Of a stretch of 57,310 bases of DNA, positions 34,121 through 42,882 are shown one piece after another. The translations under genes and the position numbers were made by a program. Every line of letters starts with the position of its first letter. Position 1 is the stretch's first letter. Below the pieces are notes generated by a model. That model was given only the letters and a program-made list of their open reading frames with translations, was not told the DNA's origin and did no database searches. The stretch lies in NCBI GenBank assembly GCA_013360465.1, contig JABWBO010000034.1:1-57310 (forward strand), in the 5' to 3' direction. The DNA comes from Anaerolineae bacterium (GTDB lineage: Bacteria > Chloroflexota > Anaerolineae > Aggregatilineales > Phototrophicaceae).

Positions 34121-35146
34121 TTAGGGTGCAAGTGGTGTAAAAATGATCTGAGAAAGAAGCGTCTCGACCGCCCCTTGCGGGTCGATCTCCCGTGATTGAA
34201 TGCGTCCCGTCATGCCGTCGAGTGCATCAGCCGGAAGCTGCCGCAGCAGCCGTTCCATCAACGTATCCCGAAGACGTTCCTGTATCTCGATACTGAACTG
34301 CCCCTGTTCCAGCGCCGAGCGGCGCTCGCCCTGTGAAAGAAACTGCCGGTGCTGCCCGATGGCGGTGATCAGCACATCCATCCCCTGGTTGTCGCTGGCG
34401 ACCGTCTCGACGATGGGCGGCAGCCACATGCCATTGTCGGCAGTGGGCTGTGTCTCAACCGCCATCAATCGCCCGTGATGCCCGACCATGCCCGCCTGAC
34501 GGGTGGGGTGTCCCAGTTCGAGCATGGTGCGCAGCGCGCGCACCGTCTGTGCCGCGCCGGGGCGGTCGGCTTTGTTGACCACCAGCACATCGGCGATCTC
34601 CAGGATGCCTGCCTTGATCGCCTGAACCTCATCGCCCATCCCGGGCGCTTCTACGACCAGCGTGGTGTGCGCCGCCCGAACGATATCCACCTCGTTCTGA
34701 CCTGCGCCGACCGTCTCGATCAGGATGATGTCGAAGCCGGCGGCATCCAGCACGCGGGCGGCGTCGCGCGTCGCTTTGGACAGCCCGCCAAGGCTGCCGC
34801 GTGTCGCCATGCTGCGAATGAACACGCCGACGTCGCCCGCTAGATCGCGCATGCGGATGCGATCGCCGAGGATCGCCCCGCCGGTGAAGGGGCTGGTCGG
34901 ATCAACCGCCAGGATGCCGACCTGATGTCCCTGGCGGCGATATGCCTGAGTCAGCGCGTTGACCAGCGTGCTTTTACCCGTCCCCGGCGAACCGGTGACG
35001 CCGATCACCCAGGCGCGTCCTGTGTGCGGAAATAAAGCCGCGAGGGTTTCATCGACACCCTCGCGCCCATTTTCCACGCTCGTGAGCAGCCGGGCGACGG
35101 CGCGCCGCTCCCCACGCAGGATTGCCTCGACCTGGACGGTCATCAA
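34121..35146 (-). CDS. meaB: methylmalonyl-CoA mutase-associated GTPase MeaB
   Basis: 341 residues of the G3E/ArgK-type SIMIBI GTPases. The P-loop GSPGTGKST is near 54, followed by [19 protein letters not shown] near 83, [12 protein letters not shown] near 144 and NKAD near 193. MeaB gates loading of adenosylcobalamin into methylmalonyl-CoA mutase and protects it from inactivation. The gene overlaps the B12-binding protein gene upstream in an ATGA, which fits that role. The large catalytic subunit of the mutase is not in this window, so it must be encoded elsewhere. Confidence 0.95.
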   Translation of the reverse strand: MMTVQVEAILRGERRAVARLLTSVENGREGVDETLAALFPHTGRAWVIGVTGSPGTGKSTLVNALTQAYRRQGHQVGILAVDPTSPFTGGAILGDRIRMRDLAGDVGVFIRSMATRGSLGGLSKATRDAARVLDAAGFDIILIETVGAGQNEVDIVRAAHTTLVVEAPGMGDEVQAIKAGILEIADVLVVNKADRPGAAQTVRALRTMLELGHPTRQAGMVGHHGRLMAVETQPTADNGMWLPPIVETVASDNQGMDVLITAIGQHRQFLSQGERRSALEQGQFSIEIQERLRDTLMERLLRQLPADALDGMTGRIQSREIDPQGAVETLLSQIIFTPLAP

Positions 35147-35556
35147 TCCCCCTGTTTTGCCGCCGCGATCTGACGAATGAAAGTCACGATGTCGTGCGTG
35201 TTCGTTCCGGGACCAAAGATACCGCGAACGCCCATCGCTTCCAACTGCGCTTTGTCCTCGTCGGGGATGATGCCTCCGACGAGCAGCGGCACGTCGCGCA
35301 GATCGTGCTGATCCATCACTTCGCGGATGCGCGGAACCAGCGCCATATGCGCGCCGCTGAGGATGCTCAGCCCGACGACATCGACATCTTCCTGCAGGGC
35401 GGCTTCGGCGATCATCTCCGGCGTCTGGCGCAGCCCGGTATAGATGACCTCCATGCCGGCGTCGCGCAGCGCCCGTGCGATCACCTTCGCCCCTCGGTCA
35501 TGCCCATCCAGCCCCGGTTTGGCGATCAACACCCGGATGGTCTCTACGGCTGTCAT
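35143..35556 (-). CDS. stand-alone B12-binding subunit of methylmalonyl-CoA mutase type
   Basis: 137 residues, the size of one cobalamin-binding domain. The B12 signature is complete: GLDGHDRG (DxHxxG, the His that ligates cobalt) near residue 16, SILSGAH (SxL) near 64 and LLVGGIIP (GG) near 91. It is closest in type to the C-terminal domain of methylmalonyl-CoA mutase or of the small subunit of split mutases, which rearrange methylmalonyl-CoA and succinyl-CoA or related acyl-CoAs. Coupling with meaB supports this. AAGGA stands 12 bases before the ATG. Confidence 0.93.
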   Translation of the reverse strand: MTAVETIRVLIAKPGLDGHDRGAKVIARALRDAGMEVIYTGLRQTPEMIAEAALQEDVDVVGLSILSGAHMALVPRIREVMDQHDLRDVPLLVGGIIPDEDKAQLEAMGVRGIFGPGTNTHDIVTFIRQIAAAKQGD

Positions 35557-35625
35557 GATGCGTGGTTTCCTTCCCGTGATCTGAGCAGTTTCAGGACGTT
35601 ACGACGTCTTGAACCAGCATGTGAA

Positions 35626-35631
35626 ATTATA
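35626..35631 (-). promoter_or_regulatory. -10 element of the B12-binding/meaB operon
   Basis: A perfect TATAAT on the minus strand (35631-35626) lies about 70 bases before the ATG at 35556. No convincing -35 is visible at the right distance. The leader is too short for a cobalamin riboswitch. Confidence 0.4.
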
Positions 35632-35720
35632 ACATATGCCGTCGCCCACCCGCTAAAACGCCCGTCCTGGAATCGCGGACGACGGCTGTGTGACGGCAAG
35701 CCTCAAGTTCATAACGATGG

Positions 35721-35726
35721 TACAAT
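35721..35726 (+). promoter_or_regulatory. -10 element of the large histidine kinase gene
   Basis: TACAAT lies 37 bases before the ATG at 35764, with GAGG as ribosome site. No good -35 is found 16-18 bases upstream, so an activator may be needed. Confidence 0.35.
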
Positions 35727-35763
35727 CGAGCTATCCGCGGTGGAACCTGGGCGAGGCTTCGTT

Positions 35764-38700
35764 ATGAGCGCGACACTCAACACCAGCCGTGCATCTCGTG
35801 AGTCGCATGCGGCAGACCGGTTGGACAGCGCCGACCGCGTCGGAGTCATCCTGCTGTGGGCGAACGTCGTCGTCGCCGTCGTCGTGGCGGCGCTGGCGCT
35901 GATCAACGCCCTGAACTGGTCCGGTCAGCCCTTTCTGGGCGCGCTGACGACGCGCTCGCTGGTCGTCGATTCCACCCTCCCCGCTGACTCTGCGATATGG
36001 TCCACCCTGAGCGCCGGTTTGCAGACCGGCGACCGTCTGATCAGCCTCAACGGTGTCCCGCTGGCGACCGGCGAGGGACGCCCCGCGCTGAACGATCTGC
36101 TGAAGGCGCTGGCGGTCGGCGACCAGGTCGTTGTGGAATTCGACCGCCCGGTGCTGTCCGGCGCGGTGCGCATCAACAGCGCCGAAGACTGCGCCGATCC
36201 GGTCGATGGGCTGGCGCGCTGCACCCTGACGGCGGCGCTGGGGACCTTTCCCGGCGCAGATTTCGCGATGCTCTTCTTCGTGCCTTACCTCTCCGGCGTG
36301 ATCGCGCTGTTCGTCGGAACAGCGCTCCTGATGCTGCGCGGGCGCGCGTTGGAAGTCCGTCTGGGGGCGTCGGTCATCCTGATGTTCAGCGTCCTGGGGA
36401 CCGCCTTTTTTGACCTCAACACGTCGCAGCAGCTGACCCGCCTGTGGATTATGGGCGGGACTCTCATGGGCACGGTGCTGCTGGCGCTGGCGATGGTTTT
36501 TCCCATCCCCATGCCGATCACGCGGCGTGCGCCCTGGGTGCGCTATCTGCCCGTCCTGGTCGGCGCGCTGATGGCGGTCGCGCTGATCCTGCTGCACGAG
36601 CGCGCCAGTTCGCCCGAACAGGTCTTCCTGGCGCTCTGGCTCGCCCCCGGCACGGCGCTGCTCGGCGTGCTGCTGCTGCTGCTTTCCATGCTGCGCCGTC
36701 GCAGCCAGGCGGCATCGCAGCTCGTGCGCGATCAGGTCAACAGCCTGCTCATCGGCGCGGCGCTGGGATTGGTGATCGGTCTGGTCTGGCTGGCGAACAC
36801 CGTCCTCAGCTTGACTGCCGAGATGACCCTGCTTCCCCTGAATGCCCAGCTCGTCATGCCGCTGCTGCTCGTGCCGGTCCTCAGCGTCGCTTACGCCGTC
36901 ACCCGCCGGCGCGTCACCAACACCGACCGCGCCATCAGCCAGTCGATCACCTATACTCTGCTGCTGATCGTCCTGATCACCGGCTATGGGCTGCTGGTGC
37001 TGGCGGCGTCGCTCCTCGCCCGCGAAGCGGTCGCGCCGGATAACCCGCTGGTGATCGCCGTTGCGGTGTTCTTCATCGCCGTCCTGTTCGCGCCGGTGCG
37101 CACCCGGCTTCAGGCGCGCATCGACCGCATCTACTTCCGCCAGCGCGCCAATTACGCCGCTGCGCTGGAAGGCTTCTCGCGCGAGTTGGGCAGCCTGGGA
37201 GATGTCGAGGCAGTCGTCCCGGTGCTGCGCGCCGAGCTGGACAGGACGTTGCAGTCGAACCAGATCTTCATCTTCCTGCGCGACCCGACGGCGGGCGGCT
37301 ACTGCGCCGAAGGGACCGACATCATCTTTGCCGAGACCACCCCGCTGCTCAATATCCTGCGCCGCGCCGCCGTGATCTCGCTGGTGGCGGGGCAGGCATG
37401 GGATCGCGATGTGGTGGCGGAGCGGGCGCGTCTCTCCGTCCTGAACGCCCAGGTAATCGCCGGGCTGCTCGGTTCCGGCGGGGCGCTCAACGGTTTCATC
37501 CTGCTCGCCCCACCGCGCACCTCCGACGGCGTGTACAACTATGAAGCGCTGCGCTACCTGGAGACTCTTGCCGCCCAGGTCAGCGTCGCCTTCGAGCGCG
37601 CCCAGGTGGTCGATTCGCTGGAACAGCGCGTGCGCGAGCTGGACGTCTTCAGCCAGTTGAGCCAGGGCGTCAACTTCACGCTCGACATGGATGATCAGCT
37701 GGAGTTGATCTACGCGCAGGCCAACCGTCTGATCGGCGCGTCGCACTTCTACATCACCATGTTCGACCGTGACCTGAACGAGATGTATCACGTCTTCTTC
37801 GTCGAAAACAGCGACCGTCACGTCGAAAACGAGAACCGGCGCTGGCGGTTGGGAAATGATCTGTTCAGCGAAGTCGTGCGCACCGGGCAGCCGATCAACA
37901 TCGAGAACTACGCCGACGCGTTGGCGAACGCCGGGGTGGTCAGCGTGGTCGAAGACCGGGCGATGCGCGCCTGGGTGGGCGTTCCGCTCATCGCCACGAC
38001 GGATACCATTGGCGTACTCTCCGCCGGCACGACCGACCCCATGCGCGGCTTCAGCGTCGAGCAGGTGAAAATGCTGCGCGACATCGGGCTGCTGGCGGCG
38101 ACTTCGCTAGATAAGTCACGCCTCTTCAACGAGACGAACGAGCGCGCCCGCCAGTTAGGGGTACTCAACACCATCGCCGGCGAAATCGTCGCCGCCGAAA
38201 AGGACCTGGACCGCCTGCTCAACCTGATCACCGAGAGTTCGACGGAAATCCTCAGCGCCGAAGCCGGGTCGCTGCTGCTGATGACCGACGACGAGACCGG
38301 CGACCTGGAATTCAAGGTGGTGGTCGGCGGCGGCGGGCGCGGGCTGATCGGCGTGCGCGTCCCCGCCGGGCGCGGGCTGGTGGGCGAAGTTGCTTCGAAG
38401 GCTCGCCCGGTGATCGTCAACGACGCCTCGCGTGATCCACGCTGGGGGGGGGAATTCGCCAAGGGCGCGTTCCGCACCAACAGCGTCCTCGCCGTCCCGC
38501 TGACCACCCAGAACCGGGTGATCGGCGTGTTGGAGGTGCTGAACAAGACGCGCGCCGGCGGCTTCAGCGCCGGCGATGCTCAACTGCTGACCGCCTTCGC
38601 CAACCAGGCAGCCGTCGCTATCGAGAACGCGCGCCTCTTCCAGTTGACCGATTTCCAGCTGTCCATGCGCGTCAACGAATTGGAGACACTGGAGCGCATC

Positions 38701-39915
38701 GATGTTGAACTCAACCGCTCGCTCGACCTGCAGCGCGTCGCCGAAATCACCGTGCGTTCGGCGATGGAGACGGCGGGCGCGGCTGCCGCGCTGCTCGGTC
38801 TGGTGACCGGCGATCCGCCCTACCTGCAGGTCATCTATCAGCAGGGATATGAAGACGCCGATAAGCCGGAAGGCTCTGAGGACTGGCGCTTCCCGCTGGA
38901 TCGCGGCATCGTCGCCCGCGTCTATCGTTCCAAGCAGCCGGAACTGGTCTACGATGTGAGCATGGACCCCAACTATGTGCCCAGCCTGCGCGGGGCGATC
39001 AGCCAGACGACGCTGCCGATGCTCAGCGCCGGCGCGGTGATGGCGCTGCTGGTGCTGGAGACCAACCGCGAGCCGCGCCTGCGCCTGGCGGATCTGCCGT
39101 TCCTACAGCGGCTTGCCGAACACGCCAGCATCGCCATCGCCAACGCGCAGCTCTACGACGAAGTCGAACGCGCCAACGCCTCGAAGAGCGAATTCGTCTC
39201 CTTCGTAGCGCATGAACTCAAAAACCCGCTGACCTCGATTCAGGGCTATTCCGATTTCCTGATCAAGGGGGCGGTCGGGGCGTTGAGCGACCCGCAGGTC
39301 AATTTTGTGCGCACCATCCAGTCGAACGCGGTGCGCATGAACACGCTGGTCAGCGACCTGAACGACGTGACCAAGCTGCAAACCAACAACATGCGCATGG
39401 CGTTTGCGCCGGTCGCTTTCACCGGCGTGGTCGAAGAGACGCTGCGCCCGCTCCAGCGCATGATCGAAGAGAAGGGACAGGTGGTCGTACAGGCGATTCA
39501 GGAGGATCTGCCGCTACTCTACGCCGACGAAGGGCGCCTGATCCAGGTGTTGACCAACCTGGTCAGCAACGCCCACAAGTATTCGCCGCCGGACAGCGAA
39601 ATTCGGCTGGCGGCATGGCTGGACGATACCCTGCGCGATGCGCGCGGACGGCGGCTCGACCCCCAGGTACACATCGCCGTGACCGATCAGGGCATCGGCA
39701 TGAGTCCCGAAGACGTGCGCAGGCTGTTCACGCCCTACTTCCGCAGCGACAACCCGCTGGCGCGCGAGCAGCCGGGGACCGGCTTGGGCTTGACGATCAC
39801 GCGCGGCATCGTGGATGCGCACGGCGGCATGATCTGGGTGGAAAGCGCTCTGGGCGAAGGGACGACCTTCCACTTCAGCTGCCCGGCGGCGCTGACCGCT
39901 GAAGCCGGCGATTGA
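35764..39915 (+). CDS. PDZ-like, polytopic membrane, four-GAF histidine kinase
   Basis: 1383 residues. A membrane helix at 28-48 is followed by a PDZ-like segment (about 70-130, with GLQTGDRLISLNGVPL). Seven or eight helices fill 165-445, ending at RIDRIYFRQRANY, a junction motif of polytopic sensor kinases. Four GAF domains lie at about 460-612, 620-788, 795-958 and 970-1130. HisKA has His1150 in FVAHELKNPLTS. ATPase motifs are NLVSNAHKY (1265), DQGIGM (1308) and GTGLGLTI (1338). All catalytic boxes look intact, and there is no receiver, so it is a conventional membrane kinase needing a separate regulator, which is not adjacent. The open frame extends upstream, but the ATG at 35764 has the ribosome site and promoter. 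Confidence 0.93.
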   Translation: MSATLNTSRASRESHAADRLDSADRVGVILLWANVVVAVVVAALALINALNWSGQPFLGALTTRSLVVDSTLPADSAIWSTLSAGLQTGDRLISLNGVPLATGEGRPALNDLLKALAVGDQVVVEFDRPVLSGAVRINSAEDCADPVDGLARCTLTAALGTFPGADFAMLFFVPYLSGVIALFVGTALLMLRGRALEVRLGASVILMFSVLGTAFFDLNTSQQLTRLWIMGGTLMGTVLLALAMVFPIPMPITRRAPWVRYLPVLVGALMAVALILLHERASSPEQVFLALWLAPGTALLGVLLLLLSMLRRRSQAASQLVRDQVNSLLIGAALGLVIGLVWLANTVLSLTAEMTLLPLNAQLVMPLLLVPVLSVAYAVTRRRVTNTDRAISQSITYTLLLIVLITGYGLLVLAASLLAREAVAPDNPLVIAVAVFFIAVLFAPVRTRLQARIDRIYFRQRANYAAALEGFSRELGSLGDVEAVVPVLRAELDRTLQSNQIFIFLRDPTAGGYCAEGTDIIFAETTPLLNILRRAAVISLVAGQAWDRDVVAERARLSVLNAQVIAGLLGSGGALNGFILLAPPRTSDGVYNYEALRYLETLAAQVSVAFERAQVVDSLEQRVRELDVFSQLSQGVNFTLDMDDQLELIYAQANRLIGASHFYITMFDRDLNEMYHVFFVENSDRHVENENRRWRLGNDLFSEVVRTGQPINIENYADALANAGVVSVVEDRAMRAWVGVPLIATTDTIGVLSAGTTDPMRGFSVEQVKMLRDIGLLAATSLDKSRLFNETNERARQLGVLNTIAGEIVAAEKDLDRLLNLITESSTEILSAEAGSLLLMTDDETGDLEFKVVVGGGGRGLIGVRVPAGRGLVGEVASKARPVIVNDASRDPRWGGEFAKGAFRTNSVLAVPLTTQNRVIGVLEVLNKTRAGGFSAGDAQLLTAFANQAAVAIENARLFQLTDFQLSMRVNELETLERIDVELNRSLDLQRVAEITVRSAMETAGAAAALLGLVTGDPPYLQVIYQQGYEDADKPEGSEDWRFPLDRGIVARVYRSKQPELVYDVSMDPNYVPSLRGAISQTTLPMLSAGAVMALLVLETNREPRLRLADLPFLQRLAEHASIAIANAQLYDEVERANASKSEFVSFVAHELKNPLTSIQGYSDFLIKGAVGALSDPQVNFVRTIQSNAVRMNTLVSDLNDVTKLQTNNMRMAFAPVAFTGVVEETLRPLQRMIEEKGQVVVQAIQEDLPLLYADEGRLIQVLTNLVSNAHKYSPPDSEIRLAAWLDDTLRDARGRRLDPQVHIAVTDQGIGMSPEDVRRLFTPYFRSDNPLAREQPGTGLGLTITRGIVDAHGGMIWVESALGEGTTFHFSCPAALTAEAGD

Positions 39916-40012
39916 AGCGGGTTCTCGTACGTATGCCAAACCATAGGAGGGTAGGGAAGCGCCGCTGCGCGTCCGCCAATGATTTCTTTCGAGACTTCAC
40001 TTGAGGAACATC

Positions 40013-40564
40013 ATGTTTGTAGCAGAGCGTCTTTACACGGCTGAGGAGTTCTGGGCGCTGTCCGCAGAACTCGACCACAGCAGGTTGTACGAACTCGTGG
40101 AAGGGGTGATCGTCGAAATGCCGCGTCCGGGGCTTTTGCATGGCGCAGTGGTATCCATCATCATCTCGGTCCTGCGCGCGTTCATCGTCCCTCGCCAGTT
40201 AGGACTCGTGACGACGGAGAGCGGCTTCATCCTCCACAACGATCCGGATGTCGTGCGCGGTCCTGATGTCGCCTTTGTGGCGGCGGATCGCATTCCCGCT
40301 CCCCTGCCGGAGGGCTGGCTGCCTTTTGCGCCCGATCTGGCTGTCGAGGTCGTCTCTCCGAACGACTCCGCCGAGGACATTCAGCAAAAAATCGAGGAAT
40401 ATCTGCGGGCAGGAACGCGCGCCATCTGGGTGTTCTATCCCAAGGCGCGCGCCATCAACGTGCATCGGGGCAGCGCAGCAGTCCGCCTGTCGGAAAATGA
40501 TACGCTCGATGGCGGAGACATTCTGCCCGGTTTTACGTCGCCCATACGCGACTTCTTCCCCTAA
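40013..40564 (+). CDS. Uma2-family (DUF820) restriction-endonuclease-fold protein
   Basis: 183 residues. The Uma2 pattern is clear: YTAEEFWAL at the start, RLYELVEGVIVEMPRPG near 25-41, a PDV at about 85 (RGPDVAFV), LAVEVVSPNDSAEDIQQKI near 110-128, and GTRAIWVFYP near 135. These supply the PD-(D/E)xK-like core residues (Asp in PDV, Glu in VEVVSP, Lys in the QQKIEEY helix). The family is highly expanded in cyanobacteria and Chloroflexota and its role is unknown despite the nuclease fold. The ATG at 40013 is preferred over the TTG at 40001 because AGGA is placed before it. Confidence 0.9.
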   Translation: MFVAERLYTAEEFWALSAELDHSRLYELVEGVIVEMPRPGLLHGAVVSIIISVLRAFIVPRQLGLVTTESGFILHNDPDVVRGPDVAFVAADRIPAPLPEGWLPFAPDLAVEVVSPNDSAEDIQQKIEEYLRAGTRAIWVFYPKARAINVHRGSAAVRLSENDTLDGGDILPGFTSPIRDFFP

Positions 40565-40579
40565 GCCAAGCCCTGGGCG

Positions 40580-41680
40580 TCACTCCATCATGGCGATGAG
40601 CCGGTCGAGTTCTTCGCGCACCCGCCGCGCACCCTCTTCGACCAGGCGATAGGCGTCGCGCATCTTGATGGCGTCTTCCAGTGTGCCGGGCCACACGAAG
40701 CTAGTCGGCGGCAGATCATCCGGCGGGAGCGGCTCGCCGGGATCGTCGTTGTCGCCGTCGGGCGGCAGGATCGGTTCCGGGTCCGGCGCGGCGGCGAAGG
40801 CGACGCCGCCATTTTGCAGCGATACCCAGCCCTGTGCTGAAGGCGACTTGAGCAGGACCCAGCCGTTCACTTCCGGCGAGTAGAGGATCACCTGTTCGCC
40901 CTGGTGCAGGTCGCCGACATCCCGCCCCCAGGTGGTGGGATAGGCGCGAATGTTGACGAAATCGGACGGGATACGTTCGACCACGAACACGCCGCGTTCC
41001 GTCGCCTGGGGCAGCCTGGGGACCGTCAGCCGCCGCTGGCGGATGGCGCTCAGCCAGGGCAGCGGCTCGCGGACGCGCTGCGTCATGGTCTCCGGGGTGA
41101 AGACCTGAGCGATCCACGATTTCCAGGTCGAATTCGGGTCTTCCCAGGCGACCAGTCCATAACCCCTGGCATACCAGTACTTCTCGAAGGCGGCGGCGGT
41201 GGGTTTGCCGCCGTTATCGACATAGCCATGAAGTTCTGCCACGTTCGGCAGTTCGATGCCGCTGGCGAACTTGAAACGGTCATGCACGGCGATCAGCCGA
41301 AGCCAGGTGATCTGCTGGAAAGGCGCTTTGTCGGCGATGGGCTGTCCGTCGTTCTTCCGCCGGAAGGTCACGGTCGGAGACCGGCGAAAGGCGTCGCCGA
41401 CGCGCATCAGGCGCGGACACCACACACTGCCATACGTGTCTTTCTCGGTCAGGGTATAGACTTCGCCGTTGCCCGGAGAGGTATCGGTGCCGCGATAGAT
41501 GAAGACTTCATCTGCCCACAATTCTTCCCACTGGCTGTTCTTGACGTGGTAGAAGACCTGAAGCTCGCCATCGGTCTCGTGGTGGGTCTGCATGACCTCC
41601 GCCTGGCTGCTCCAGTTGTTGACGATTTCGTAGAGCCGCCCATCTCCGCGCAGATACTCTAATAGATCGATCCCCGCCAT
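40580..41680 (-). CDS. SH3-domain protein of unknown function
   Basis: 366 residues, without a signal peptide or membrane helix. The N-terminal 230 residues are not recognised; they are rich in Trp and aromatic residues and look globular. An SH3b-type domain lies at about 240-300 (NIRAYPTTWGRDVGDLHQGE and GWVLLKSPSAQGWVSLQNG). A Pro/Asp-rich linker and a C-terminal helix (DAIKMRDAYRLVEEGARRV) follow. SH3b domains usually bind cell wall or partner peptides, but secretion is not evident. The ATG at 41680 is chosen because GGAG lies 9 bases before it; an in-frame ATG at 41704 has no proper ribosome site. It converges with the Uma2 gene, 15 bases apart. Confidence 0.78.
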   Translation of the reverse strand: MAGIDLLEYLRGDGRLYEIVNNWSSQAEVMQTHHETDGELQVFYHVKNSQWEELWADEVFIYRGTDTSPGNGEVYTLTEKDTYGSVWCPRLMRVGDAFRRSPTVTFRRKNDGQPIADKAPFQQITWLRLIAVHDRFKFASGIELPNVAELHGYVDNGGKPTAAAFEKYWYARGYGLVAWEDPNSTWKSWIAQVFTPETMTQRVREPLPWLSAIRQRRLTVPRLPQATERGVFVVERIPSDFVNIRAYPTTWGRDVGDLHQGEQVILYSPEVNGWVLLKSPSAQGWVSLQNGGVAFAAAPDPEPILPPDGDNDDPGEPLPPDDLPPTSFVWPGTLEDAIKMRDAYRLVEEGARRVREELDRLIAMME

Positions 41681-41848
41681 CGCTTTTGGCTCCGTTGATA
41701 CCATGCCTTAAGAATGTTTGCTCAAGTGTAAACACATCATCGGGATCATGCTACATGTTGCTTCGGCAGCCGCGCGAAAAGGTAGAGAAATGTAACACCC
41801 GCCGCGCCGCACGACCCCGCTTACGACGGGAAGGAGGCGATCTCTGGC

Positions 41849-41878
41849 TTATCAGGCGCTCGGCATGTCAGGTATAAT
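41849..41878 (+). promoter_or_regulatory. promoter of the sugar epimerase operon
   Basis: TTATCA (41849-41854), an 18-base spacer and a perfect TATAAT (41873-41878) precede the ATG at 41923. The remaining part of the 242-base gap (41681-41848) holds the untranslated start region of the divergent SH3 protein gene and nothing else that I can identify. Confidence 0.55.
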
Positions 41879-41922
41879 CCGCTTTAGAAGATGTCACGAA
41901 ATCGGACAGGCTGACCCCACCC

Positions 41923-42882
41923 ATGACCATCCTCATCACCGGCGGCGCGGGCTTCATCGGCAGTCGATTGGCGCTGCGGCTTCTGGCGCAGCAGGAACCC
42001 ATCGTCATCCTCGATAACTTCAACGACTATTATGACCCGGCAATCAAACGGGCGAACATCGCGGCGCTGGGCGGTCAGGCGGCAGTCATCGAAGGCGATA
42101 CCCGTGACGAAGCCGGCATCGAGCGGCTGTTCCAGACCTACCCGATCCGCAGGGTCGCGCATCTGGCGGCGATGGCGGGGATGCGCTATTCGATGGAGCG
42201 GGGACGCCTGTATGCCGAGGTTAACACCCTGGCAACGGTCGGGCTGCTCGATGCGGCGCGCCGTCACGGCGTGGACGTTTTCGTCCTCGGCTCGACTTCT
42301 TCGGTCTACGGCAACACCGATCGCGTCCCGTTCGTAGAGGAAGATGCCGCGACGACGCCGCTGGCTCCGTATCCTGCCAGCAAACGCGCCGCCGAGCTTT
42401 TCGCCCACTCCTACCACAACCTCTACGGATTGAACGTCAACGTCCTGCGCTTCTTCAACGTCTACGGTCCGCACGGACGCCCGGACATGATGCCGCTCAA
42501 GGCGCTGGACAGCATCCTCAACGGCAGGACGATCCAGATGTACGCCGGCGGCGCGCTCCTGCGCGACTGGACCTACATCGACGACATCGTCGATGGGGTG
42601 ATCGCCGCCCTCGACCGTCCGATGGGTTTTCAGATCTACAATCTCGGCTTCGGCAGCCCGCTCAGCTTCACTGATTTCATCGGCATCTACGAAGAGCTGA
42701 CCGGCAGGAAGGCGATCACCGAGATGGTTGATGCGCCGCTCAGCGAAGCGAGCATCACCTACTGCAATAATGCGCGGGCGCGCGAACACCTCGGCTTTGC
42801 GCCGAAGATCGACATCCTCGAAGGGCTGGCGCGCACCTGGGCGTGGTATCGCCAGCGCTATCTGGAGCCTTCTGGCGGATGA
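41923..42882 (+). CDS. NAD-dependent nucleotide-sugar epimerase (UDP-glucuronate 4-epimerase-like)
   Basis: 319 residues of the extended short-chain dehydrogenase family. The NAD-binding GGAGFIGS is at the N terminus, the catalytic Ser/Thr is in LGSTSSVYG near 125, and Tyr/Lys are in YPASK near 148. The segment DNFNDYYDPAIKRANI near 32 is characteristic of UDP-glucuronate 4-epimerases, so UDP-galacturonate synthesis for surface polysaccharide is the likely role; UDP-glucose 4-epimerase or a dehydratase is possible. Its stop overlaps the ATG of the next gene (ATGA). It opens the cluster of carbohydrate genes. Confidence 0.92.
   Translation: MTILITGGAGFIGSRLALRLLAQQEPIVILDNFNDYYDPAIKRANIAALGGQAAVIEGDTRDEAGIERLFQTYPIRRVAHLAAMAGMRYSMERGRLYAEVNTLATVGLLDAARRHGVDVFVLGSTSSVYGNTDRVPFVEEDAATTPLAPYPASKRAAELFAHSYHNLYGLNVNVLRFFNVYGPHGRPDMMPLKALDSILNGRTIQMYAGGALLRDWTYIDDIVDGVIAALDRPMGFQIYNLGFGSPLSFTDFIGIYEELTGRKAITEMVDAPLSEASITYCNNARAREHLGFAPKIDILEGLARTWAWYRQRYLEPSGG

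Noticed and set aside
35557-35763. A cobalamin riboswitch before the B12-binding gene
   Set aside because: The leader after the -10 element is only about 60 bases and shows no B12-box-like sequence.
35731-37821. A 696-codon minus-strand open frame over the large kinase gene
   Set aside because: It is low-complexity Arg/Gln/Asp-rich and antisense to membrane and GAF domains that are clearly coding on the plus strand.
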